From: Spirochaetia bacterium
Lineage (GTDB): Bacteria; Spirochaetota; UBA12135
Length of the DNA: 6,008 nt
Assembly (NCBI GenBank): GCA_003497555.1
Contig: DNNS01000633.1
Coordinates: forward strand, 1,169 to 7,176
Reading direction: 5' to 3'
Numbering within the stretch: the first letter of the stretch is position 1; each line of letters starts with the position of its first letter. The position numbers and the translations under genes are program-made. The notes below the pieces were generated by a model. That model saw only the letters and a list, made by a program, of their open reading frames with translations, did not search any database and had not been told where the DNA came from. Shown one piece after another: positions 1 to 5,917 of this stretch.

Positions 1-6
1 AGCATT

Positions 7-37
7 AAAAAAAAATTACTGGGTGTTGAAAATAACC
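7..37 (-). terminator. possible weak terminator after rpsD
   Basis: Downstream of the rpsD stop, the minus strand reads GGTT, a six-base loop, then AACaCC (a bulged stem at 37-22), then six bases and a run of nine T (15-7). The stem is short and not adjacent to the T tract, so this is only a weak intrinsic-terminator candidate. No better one is visible before the window ends. Confidence 0.25.
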
Positions 38-57
38 GGCGTGTCTGATTCTTCTGC

Positions 58-675
58 TTATTTGGAATAATATTCTACAACCAGCATCTGATTTAACGGA
101 AAGGGGAATGGAATTTCTGCCGACTTTGGTATGTGTTCCAGTTTACCTTCGAGTTTTTCTTTATCGAATTCTATATAGCCCGGAATATCTCTTTCGGGTG
201 ATTCAATATGCGACTGTATGATACTGTTTTTCCGCGATTTTTCGCGCACGCTTATAACGTCGCCCGGTTTAAGACGAAAAGAGGGTATATTGACTTTTTT
301 ACCGTTGACCATAAAATGCCCGTGATTTACAAATTGCCGGGCGGCAAATATAGTTGGAACAAAATTCATTCGGTAGACTGCAACATCAAGCCGGCTTTCG
401 AGTAGCCCGAGAAATTCTTCGCCGGTATCGCCTTTTAACTGCAGCGCTTTTTTAAAAGTATTGCGGAACTGTTTTTCGCTGATACAGCCGTAGTAATACC
501 GGAGTTTCTGCTTTTCATCAAGCTGAATTCCGTAATCAGATTTTTTCATAACTTTTCTGCCGGGCGCTTTTCCCGGAGAACTTTTTTTCTTTTCGAGAGG
601 ATTTTTTGCTCTGCCCCAGAGATTAATTCCGAATTTTCTTGATATTCGGTTACGCGGGCCTGTATATCTTGACAT
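58..675 (-). CDS. rpsD: 30S ribosomal protein S4 (uS4)
   Basis: S4 is a primary 16S rRNA-binding protein that nucleates assembly of the small-subunit body. The 205-residue product matches the usual length (E. coli about 206). It opens MSRYTGPRNRISRKFG, the classical S4 N-terminus, and carries KKSDYGIQLDEKQKLR at 44-59. The S4 RNA-binding fold begins near LESRLDVAVYRM (92-103) and runs to about 150 (NHGHFMVNGKKV, then RLKPGDVISVREKS). The N-terminal region has no zinc-ligand cysteines, so this is the C-minus form; the only cysteine is C64. I chose the ATG at 675 over an in-frame ATG at 741. The later one has AGGAG five bases upstream and fits the family N-terminus, while the earlier one lies inside the -35 box. 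The gene is not next to rpsK/rpoA here and looks monocistronic. The family call is certain; the PVC-like flavour is an impression from memory. Confidence 0.97.
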   Translation of the reverse strand: MSRYTGPRNRISRKFGINLWGRAKNPLEKKKSSPGKAPGRKVMKKSDYGIQLDEKQKLRYYYGCISEKQFRNTFKKALQLKGDTGEEFLGLLESRLDVAVYRMNFVPTIFAARQFVNHGHFMVNGKKVNIPSFRLKPGDVISVREKSRKNSIIQSHIESPERDIPGYIEFDKEKLEGKLEHIPKSAEIPFPFPLNQMLVVEYYSK

Positions 676-712
676 GCTTTCTCCTGAAAGATTTCCTTTT
701 ATAAGTTTTGTT

Positions 713-741
713 ATTTTATCTTGCCTGCTTGAAAAAGTCAA
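713..741 (-). promoter_or_regulatory. sigma70-type promoter of rpsD
   Basis: On the minus strand, TTGACT (741-736) is followed by a 17-base spacer and TAAAAT (718-713). The expected transcription start is near 706, which gives a leader of about 30 bases before the rpsD ATG. AGGAG at 685-681 is the ribosome binding site. The -35 box starts 15 bases from the left arm of repeat copy 1. Confidence 0.8.
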
Positions 742-756
742 ATTTTAATATGCGAA

Positions 757-908
757 TGGGTGCGATTTATTTCTTGGGTAAACAAAATAAAAACCCCGCC
801 CCTGTGTACTAAATTTTAGCGCAAAGTAAAAAAATAGTATGCACCATGATATCAAGTCTTTTCTGCAGATAAACTGTAATCGCGCAGCAAAGAATAAAAC
901 ATCGCTCC
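757..908 (+). repeat. intergenic repeat element, copy 1
   Basis: This fills most of the 215-base gap between the divergent rpsD and exporter promoters and is related to 4851-5008 in the same orientation. The left arm (757-780, containing atttatttcttgggta) matches 4851-4875 with one substitution and one inserted base. The core (823-868) matches 4926-4971 at 43 of 46 positions. The middle (about 781-810) is unrelated. The right tail is weakly alignable (cgcg, then caaagaa, then tcgctcc), and its inverted match to the left arm is decayed. The left end is 15 bases upstream of the rpsD -35 box, and the right end is 9 bases from the exporter -35 box. No transposase gene or clear target-site duplication is seen. 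The right boundary is approximate. Confidence 0.75.
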
Positions 909-917
909 TGTTTTTTT

Positions 918-946
918 TTGCAAAAGCGTTAATATCTTGGTATAAT
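918..946 (+). promoter_or_regulatory. sigma70-type promoter of the RND exporter gene
   Basis: TTGCAA (918-923), a 17-base spacer and a perfect TATAAT (941-946). Only ten bases separate the -10 box from the ATG at 957. The predicted start of transcription (about 952-955) therefore leaves a leader of roughly 2-5 bases. No Shine-Dalgarno sequence precedes the ATG, in keeping with a leaderless message. Confidence 0.65.
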
Positions 947-956
947 AAATGCTGTA

Positions 957-3602
957 ATGAAGCGTTTCCATCTGCCGGATGTTCTTGGTCAAATAGCCTG
1001 TTATTCAGTAAAATACAGATATGCAGTGATTGCTTTTTTTGTCATAGCTGCGGCAGTTTCCTTTTTTTTTATAACCAAAATCGAACTAAAACCCTCCTGG
1101 ATAGATTTGGTACCTAAAGAGAGCCTGCATGTAGGAACATTTAAAAAAATTACTGCAGAATTCGGATCTATTACTCCGGTAATCTGCGCAATTGAAAGCG
1201 ACAAAGCAGATTTACTGCCTGCACTGGCTGAAGAATTAGCTGCACTTCTGCGCGGTCATACCAATTTCTTTTCCGATGTACGCGCATCCTTGCCCCGTTC
1301 TTTTATTGATAAATACGGACTGCTGCTGGCGTCTACCAATGAAATCAAACAGACTGCAGATTTTATTAAAACTCCGCTTGCCGAACAATTTTCAGCCATA
1401 ACGCAAAAAATAAAAGAAGGCAGAAAGAAAGGAATAATTGCGCGCAGCGCCATTGATGAAATGTTTGTACTGCTTAATATTACCGACCGGCTGGTTTACT
1501 GCAATTCCGGAAGCAGCCGTGCAGCTTTCCAGGCAGTAGAACGCATGCTGCAGACAGCGGTTTATCCGATATCCGCAGATCAGCACATGATTCTGGTTTT
1601 TATCCAGCCGGTTTGCGATGAAAACGATCTTGACTCCATCGGGGTTATGGTTCCTTTTTTACGGCAAAAAATCAATGAACTGAAAATAAAAAATCCCGAG
1701 GTACGGTACCGGTTAACCGGCATTCATGTAATTAACCAGGATGAAATGGAAACCGCTATCAACGATGCGCTAAGTCTTTCCAATTATGCCTTTATTATTA
1801 TTCTTTTTATCCTGGTTGCCGCTTTCGGCAGAATACTCGCACCGGTAATTGCCATGCTCATCCTGGCTCTTGCCATTGCCTATGATGCCGGTGTCATGTA
1901 TGCTGTATTCGGCCGCCTTAATTTATTTACCAGTATGTCTGCCATTATTCTTCTTGGCCTCGGAGTTGACAGTTTTATCCACATGCTTACTGCCTTTATC
2001 GCCGAAACCGGCGGATCTCCGCAAAACAGAGCGCGGGCTGCAGCTTCCCGTATCGGCCCGGGAATATTTTACAGTTCGCTTACTACTGCCGCCGCTTTTT
2101 ACATCATCAGTATTTCACATCTTGATTTATTCCGCGAACTGGGTTTTATGCTGGGTACAGGAATGATGGCTATTTTAATCAGCACTTTTACGCTGTTTCC
2201 CGCTGTTTTTTTTATTCTGCCCGGTATAAAGCCGTTTTCATTATTGTTAAAATTTTCCAACTGGCTGGAAAAATCGCCTCCGTCCCGGGCGGCGGCTGTT
2301 TTATATGAAAGCATTCTGCAGTTTGCCGCTCAAAAACAAAAAATTACCGTAACAATTGCGCTGACAGTATTTGTTTTGTCACTGGCGGCAATTCCCTTCA
2401 TGCGTTTTGACTACAATCTTCTTAATCTTGAAATGAAAGGGCTGGAATCGGTGGTTCTGCATCATGATATTATAAAACGCTTCGGTTTCTCCGACGGTGC
2501 GCTTTTTTTCTCTTCCGAAAACCGGGAGCAGGAACAGCGGCGCTACCGGGAACTCGTTAAAAGCAGTCATATTTCGGTAATTGAATCCGTCAGCTCTTTT
2601 GCTCCTCCGCCTGAAATCGAAATTGAAAAACGCCGTTTTCTTGCAGACAATGTTTATTCCGGAGCAGACCCGAATGAGAATCCCATGGTTATTTATCCGG
2701 CCATTAAAAATTTTCTTGAAACTCTTTCGGAGACTGCCGGACAGGGCGGATTTTTTAAGGCCGGAAGCAGCGAAGAAATTGTTTTCAGGCATATAGCCAG
2801 GCTGCTGCCACCGAAAACCGTAAAGGATTTTTCGCGTTTTTATATGTCTACGGATCCTGATCTGCTGAAGGATTATTTTTGTAATGTTAAAAAAATATTA
2901 GCAAAGCGTTATAACCGCATGGCTTTCCCGCCGGAACTGGACGAAGAAATACTCCCGGAAGAAATAAAAAACCGTTATCTAAAAAACGGCAGATATATTA
3001 CAACTGTTTACAGCCGGGATGACGCCTGGGAAAATCCGTTATCCTCCGAATTCATCAGCGATGTCATAAAAACCGCTCCGGAAGCCACCGGACTTATTAT
3101 TTTTAACCGGGTACTCATTGAAGAAGTAAAAAAAGAAGGTCCCAGGGTATTTACCTTCTGCCTGCTGGCGGTTCTTATTCTGGTTGTTGTTGCTTTCGGC
3201 AGGGTTGATTATGTCTTGCTTTCTTTTCTGCCTCTGGTTTTTGCAGTCGTGGTTATGAATGGAATTCTTGTTCTGATTAAAGTGCCTTATACCACGATTA
3301 TGGTAATGGCGCTGCCTCTTATTCTCGGGATGGGCATTGATTACGGCATTCACTATATGCAGCAGATTAAAAGCGGAGCAGATAATCTGCTGGCTATCCG
3401 GCATACGGGCAAGGCATTATTTCTTACTTCTATAACCACTTTAACCGGATTTTTTTCCCTGATGCTGGCCCGCTGGCATGGATTTTTCGGAATGGGGCTT
3501 ATTCTTTTTTTGGGTATAGGTTTATCGTATTTGGGAACAATAATTGTATTAAACGCCCTGGTCGGGCTGCTGGCCAAAAAAAAGAATACTATTCGGCCGT
3601 AA
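957..3602 (+). CDS. RND-superfamily (MMPL/HpnN-like) predicted exporter
   Basis: This is a large inner-membrane transporter of 881 residues, probably proton-driven, from the two-fold repeated RND class of predicted exporters (MMPL, HpnN and COG4258-type proteins). These proteins typically move lipids or lipid-linked products. Each half has one TM, a large extracytoplasmic domain and five more TMs. My estimates are TM1 21-40, loop 41-274, TM2-6 about 275-422, TM7 462-480, loop 481-730 and TM8-12 about 731-868. The pseudo-symmetric motifs GLGVDSFIH (334-342) and GMGIDYGIHY (791-800) place the likely proton-relay aspartates at D338 and D795. The ATG at 957 is chosen because a stop lies in frame at 930-932 with no start codon between, and TM1 follows at a normal distance. 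There is no Shine-Dalgarno site. The last 14 bases overlap the convergent transferase gene. Substrate is unknown; a hopanoid role would need hpn genes, and none are seen here. Confidence 0.88.
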   Translation: MKRFHLPDVLGQIACYSVKYRYAVIAFFVIAAAVSFFFITKIELKPSWIDLVPKESLHVGTFKKITAEFGSITPVICAIESDKADLLPALAEELAALLRGHTNFFSDVRASLPRSFIDKYGLLLASTNEIKQTADFIKTPLAEQFSAITQKIKEGRKKGIIARSAIDEMFVLLNITDRLVYCNSGSSRAAFQAVERMLQTAVYPISADQHMILVFIQPVCDENDLDSIGVMVPFLRQKINELKIKNPEVRYRLTGIHVINQDEMETAINDALSLSNYAFIIILFILVAAFGRILAPVIAMLILALAIAYDAGVMYAVFGRLNLFTSMSAIILLGLGVDSFIHMLTAFIAETGGSPQNRARAAASRIGPGIFYSSLTTAAAFYIISISHLDLFRELGFMLGTGMMAILISTFTLFPAVFFILPGIKPFSLLLKFSNWLEKSPPSRAAAVLYESILQFAAQKQKITVTIALTVFVLSLAAIPFMRFDYNLLNLEMKGLESVVLHHDIIKRFGFSDGALFFSSENREQEQRRYRELVKSSHISVIESVSSFAPPPEIEIEKRRFLADNVYSGADPNENPMVIYPAIKNFLETLSETAGQGGFFKAGSSEEIVFRHIARLLPPKTVKDFSRFYMSTDPDLLKDYFCNVKKILAKRYNRMAFPPELDEEILPEEIKNRYLKNGRYITTVYSRDDAWENPLSSEFISDVIKTAPEATGLIIFNRVLIEEVKKEGPRVFTFCLLAVLILVVVAFGRVDYVLLSFLPLVFAVVVMNGILVLIKVPYTTIMVMALPLILGMGIDYGIHYMQQIKSGADNLLAIRHTGKALFLTSITTLTGFFSLMLARWHGFFGMGLILFLGIGLSYLGTIIVLNALVGLLAKKKNTIRP

Positions 3603-4221
3603 CAATTGCTCCGGCATGATCGCGGTTAATAACATAACGCCCGGATAATTTTAAATCATAACCGGTGCTCTTGTTAATTATTATTCCCGCATAACCGGAA
3701 AATAAATCAAAAGAAATATCTGCATCATTAAATTCCAGCCAGATACCGGTCAAAGGATACCAGGCTTTGAATAATGCCTCTTTTAAACAAAATAATACTG
3801 CTAAAAATTTATCAGGGTGCATTGATTTTAAAAGTTCGGTTTTTTCATGTTCGGTACAAACATGCCGGGCAAGTTCCTGATGGAATCTGTCGATTCTTTC
3901 GACATCCAGGCCGATTCCCCTGAATTTACGGGTTACGGCTGCTGCGCAATAATCGTGGGTATGAGAAATGGAACCGGCAATGCCGCAAGGCCAGACCGGC
4001 GTGCGGTCACTACGCGAGATTACCGGAAAATCCGGAATGCCGGCTTGCCTGAGAGCGAGATGAGCGCAGATACGTCCGGCTGTAAATTCCCTGCGTCTTT
4101 TGGGAAGTGCATGCTCCAGTGCGGATTCTTCTTCTGAAAATAAAGGCCCTTGAAATTCCTCTATTGCGCCTTCTATAAGAAACACAGAATTATCAGCCAG
4201 GGAAGATAATATACCGCCCAT
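3589..4221 (-). CDS. 4'-phosphopantetheinyl transferase, EntD/Sfp type
   Basis: The enzyme moves the 4'-phosphopantetheine arm of coenzyme A onto a serine of acyl, peptidyl or aryl carrier proteins, converting apo to holo forms in the cytoplasm. The product has 210 residues, normal for the EntD group. In order it shows the N-terminal basic motif KRRREFTAGR (41-50) with A-H-L-A-L-R after it, then PVWPCGIAGSISHTHD (75-90), the magnesium-binding GIGLDVERID (102-111) with D106 and E108, and FCLKEALFKAWYP (144-156) with K147, E148 and K152. The YPLTGIWLEF stretch is EntD-like. The ATG lies 7 bases after the stop of the HU-like gene and has no Shine-Dalgarno site, so it probably depends on translation of the upstream gene. 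Its stop lies inside the 3' end of the convergent exporter gene. The partner carrier protein is not in the window. It could serve primary fatty-acid synthesis or a secondary-metabolite pathway. Confidence 0.9.
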   Translation of the reverse strand: MGGILSSLADNSVFLIEGAIEEFQGPLFSEEESALEHALPKRRREFTAGRICAHLALRQAGIPDFPVISRSDRTPVWPCGIAGSISHTHDYCAAAVTRKFRGIGLDVERIDRFHQELARHVCTEHEKTELLKSMHPDKFLAVLFCLKEALFKAWYPLTGIWLEFNDADISFDLFSGYAGIIINKSTGYDLKLSGRYVINRDHAGAIVTAE

Positions 4222-4228
4222 TTAATAA

Positions 4229-4522
4229 TCAGATTTTTTTATAATTACGTACGATTTTTTTTAAACTGCCGGCCGGGATGAAACAGACTGCATGATGAGG
4301 CGGGGGGCTGTGTATTTTTCCTGTTGCCGGATGCCTGACTTTTTTTCCTTTTCGGTAGTTGAGCCGGAAAGTACCGAGGTTTTGAAGTTTGACCTCTTCT
4401 CCGGCGCAGAGCGCTGCCCTGGTTTCTTCAATTACAAAGTTGAGGATCCAGCGTATTTCGTGTTTTTTTATGCGTTCAAACAGCCTTTGATAAATTTTAT
4501 CGATCAGGCTGTTTAAAGTCAT
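4229..4522 (-). CDS. HU/IHF-family DNA-binding protein
   Basis: This is a small nucleoid protein of 97 residues that would bend DNA as a dimer. Residues 1-40 form the helical dimerisation part (LIDKIYQRLFERIKK, then IEETRAAL). GEEVKLQNLGTFRL (41-54) is the core strand with the invariant GTF. RHPATGKI (63-70) is the tip of the DNA-embracing arm; the family usually has RNPxTG, so the intercalating proline P65 is kept while Asn is replaced by His. FIPAGSLKKIV (81-91) matches the conserved C-terminal FxxGxxLK. The N-terminal helices are divergent, so I cannot assign HupB, IhfA or IhfB. Its ATG overlaps the rpsT stop as ATGA (4519-4522), and it lacks a Shine-Dalgarno site of its own. Translation is therefore probably coupled to S20 synthesis. 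Confidence 0.88.
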   Translation of the reverse strand: MTLNSLIDKIYQRLFERIKKHEIRWILNFVIEETRAALCAGEEVKLQNLGTFRLNYRKGKKVRHPATGKIHSPPPHHAVCFIPAGSLKKIVRNYKKI

Positions 4523-4782
4523 GCCATTTTATTGAGTAAAAGAGCAAGCCGCGATTTTTTGCGGGCGGCATTATTTTTATGAAGAATTTTTTTACTGACG
4601 GATGAGTCGATAATTTTAACAAAATTTTTAAACTCGCTTGCGGCTTTTTCGCGATCTTTACCGGCCAGAGCTTTTACTACATTTTTATGCGCAGTCTTGA
4701 TTTTATTTTTAGCGGCCAGGTTATAGATTCTGCGCTTTTTATTCTGTCGCAGGCGTTTTTCAGCAGATTTAATGTTTGGCAA
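4519..4782 (-). CDS. rpsT: 30S ribosomal protein S20 (bS20), TTG start
   Basis: S20 binds 16S rRNA early in small-subunit assembly. The 87-residue lysine-rich helical protein begins MPNIKSAEKRLRQNKKRR, the family signature, and has the usual length. The rest is helical, with KNKIKTAHKNVVKAL and a C-terminal NNAARKKSRLALLLNKMA. The start is TTG at 4782-4780, with AGGAG (4793-4789) six bases upstream; no in-frame ATG would give the correct N-terminus. E. coli rpsT is also known to use a UUG start, which contributes to autogenous control by S20, so the rare codon may be functional here. It is the first gene of a group with the HU-like gene and the phosphopantetheinyl transferase, and its TGA overlaps the next ATG. 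Confidence 0.96.
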   Translation of the reverse strand: MPNIKSAEKRLRQNKKRRIYNLAAKNKIKTAHKNVVKALAGKDREKAASEFKNFVKIIDSSVSKKILHKNNAARKKSRLALLLNKMA

Positions 4783-4813
4783 TCAATGCTCCTTTAATTA
4801 AAGAATAGTACAA

Positions 4814-4842
4814 AATATATAATAAATATTATCAATTGTCAA
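4814..4842 (-). promoter_or_regulatory. sigma70-type promoter of the rpsT group
   Basis: On the minus strand, TTGACA (4842-4837), a 17-base A/T-rich spacer and TATATT (4819-4814). Transcription should start near 4807, which gives a leader of about 24 bases before the TTG start. A perfect -35 with optimal spacing suits a strongly expressed ribosomal protein gene. Repeat copy 2 begins 8 bases upstream of the -35 box. Confidence 0.8.
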
Positions 4843-4850
4843 ATTCAGAG

Positions 4851-5008
4851 TGGGTACGAATTTATTTCTTGGGTATGCAAAACAATGTATATTTTTGACA
4901 AAATATAAGAAATAAATTTTCACGGAAAGTAAAAAAAAAGTATGCGCCATGATATCAAGTATTTTCTGCAGACTAAATATAGACGCGTACCCAAGAAAAA
5001 TTGCGCCC
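4851..5008 (+). repeat. intergenic repeat element, copy 2, with inverted terminal arms
   Basis: This is the second, better-preserved copy of the element at 757-908, lying between the glycosyltransferase stop and the rpsT promoter. The left arm is 4851-4875 and the 46-base core is 4926-4971. The ends are imperfect inverted repeats: tttcttgggta (4865-4875) is exactly complementary to tacccaagaaa (4988-4998), and the outer parts, gggtacgaa against ttgcgccc, are partly matched. Inside, aatttatttctt (4859-4870) is exactly complementary to aagaaataaatt (4907-4918). A smaller stem, tatatttt-tgac-aaaatata, spans 4888-4907. The layout resembles a MITE or REP-like element. No flanking target duplication is evident. 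Confidence 0.78.
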
Positions 5009-5026
5009 TTAACAATCACTCTTAAA

Positions 5027-5917
5027 CTATACAAATTCCCGCTTTTTAAAAAGATTAAAGAAAGAAAAAAAACGCCTGATTAACGCGCTGACAAGTTTAA
5101 GCTCATAATTTTTTTTTATCATTATGGCTTTTATTATTCCGGCAGCAAGCATTTTCAGGCAGAGCATAAAAAAAAGATACGGTTTGCGGTATTTTCTGCA
5201 GTAACGCAGAAAGGAATCGGCATACCAGTTAACGCTTTCCATGGAGTAGGAGTGTCCTTCGTGATGGAAAACAGACACCGAGGGTTCTATGCAGGGAAAG
5301 TATTTTTTTTTATGAAGCAGCCTCATCCGCAAATCATTTTCTTCGTAAAACATAAAAAATTTTTCGTCAAAAAGTCCGATTTCCAGAATTAATTTTTTTT
5401 TAATACAGAATGCCGCGCCGGATATATAAAAACACGCCGGTAAGGCCGAGAATTCCTGGTTATAATGCCTGTGAAAATACCTGTAAAAAGACTGGGGGAA
5501 AAAAATATCAAGTTCGGGAATAAATTTAAACGGCTTGCAGAATGATCCGTCCGGCTGAAAAATGCCGAATCCGAGTATAATTTCAGGATTTGCGGAAAAA
5601 CGGGATTCAATGGTACGGAAAGAAATTATATTAACGGTTATATCCGGGTTGCAAAAAAAGAGAATATCGCCTCTTGCGGCCCTGATAGCGCGGTTATTGG
5701 CTGCGCCGAAACCGGGATTATCACTGCCGTATAATACGCGTAAAAAAGAATATTTTTTTTCAAGAGCTTCAAGATGCTTTTTGTCGGATGAATTATTATC
5801 GGAAACCAGTATTTCAAGATCATCCCCGATATCGTTTTTTTCATGAAGCGAACCTATGCATTCATCAAGATCTGCGCCGGAGTTATAAGAAACGATTATA
5901 CAGGAAAATTTTATCAT
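5027..5917 (-). CDS. GT2-family glycosyltransferase (rhamnosyltransferase-like)
   Basis: A probable inverting GT-A glycosyltransferase that transfers a nucleotide-sugar residue to a growing glycan, most likely a surface polysaccharide or lipid-linked oligosaccharide. The 296-residue protein shows IIVSYNS (7-13), the nucleotide-binding LVSDNNSSD (37-45), NPGFGAANNRAI (67-78), CNPDI (89-93) as the metal-binding DxD equivalent, and GAAFCIKKKLILEIGLFDEKFFMFYEENDLRMRL (168-200 region, described by its key residues FDE 183-185 and END 193-195), as in WbbL-type enzymes. A FHHEGHS element follows (217-223). The C-terminus has a hydrophobic, basic stretch (about 246-268) that may attach it to the membrane; no true signal peptide is seen. 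The ATG has no Shine-Dalgarno site and may overlap the stop of an upstream gene. Sugar and acceptor cannot be told from the sequence. Confidence 0.9.
   Translation of the reverse strand: MIKFSCIIVSYNSGADLDECIGSLHEKNDIGDDLEILVSDNNSSDKKHLEALEKKYSFLRVLYGSDNPGFGAANNRAIRAARGDILFFCNPDITVNIISFRTIESRFSANPEIILGFGIFQPDGSFCKPFKFIPELDIFFPQSFYRYFHRHYNQEFSALPACFYISGAAFCIKKKLILEIGLFDEKFFMFYEENDLRMRLLHKKKYFPCIEPSVSVFHHEGHSYSMESVNWYADSFLRYCRKYRKPYLFFMLCLKMLAAGIIKAIMIKKNYELKLVSALIRRFFSFFNLFKKREFV

Noticed and set aside
676..741. 22-residue N-terminal extension of S4
   Set aside because: The upstream ATG lies in the -35 box of the rpsD promoter, and the downstream ATG has a good AGGAG and the family N-terminus.
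1068..1077. Run of ten T near the start of the exporter gene, as a frameshift or phase-variation tract
   Set aside because: The reading frame is intact through it and encodes phenylalanines in TM1. Similar runs occur throughout this A/T-rich window, so there is no specific sign of programmed slippage.
839..1117. Plus-strand reading frame of 92 codons starting inside repeat copy 1
   Set aside because: It overlaps the well-supported exporter start in another frame and encodes no recognisable domain. Its first codons come from the repeat.
3847..4137. Plus-strand reading frame of 96 codons opposite the phosphopantetheinyl transferase
   Set aside because: It is a shadow of a gene whose catalytic motifs are all in place on the other strand.
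757..5008. The two repeats as ends of a composite transposon carrying the exporter, transferase and rpsT group
   Set aside because: They are short, lack a transposase, are degenerate in copy 1 and enclose a housekeeping ribosomal protein gene. No target duplication is visible.
4942..5025. A 27-codon micro-ORF in copy 2 (M-R-H-D-I-K-Y-F-L-Q...) with a similar start in copy 1 (M-H-H-D-I-K-S-F-L-Q...), as a leader peptide or transposase remnant
   Set aside because: Both base differences inside the shared coding part change the amino acid (R/H and Y/S), the two readings then diverge, and there is no Shine-Dalgarno site. The conservation is better explained at DNA level.
4798..5034. Minus-strand reading frame of 78 codons spanning repeat copy 2
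   Set aside because: It runs through the repeat, the inverted arms and the rpsT promoter, has no family resemblance and no ribosome binding site, and its hydrophobic composition follows from A/T richness.
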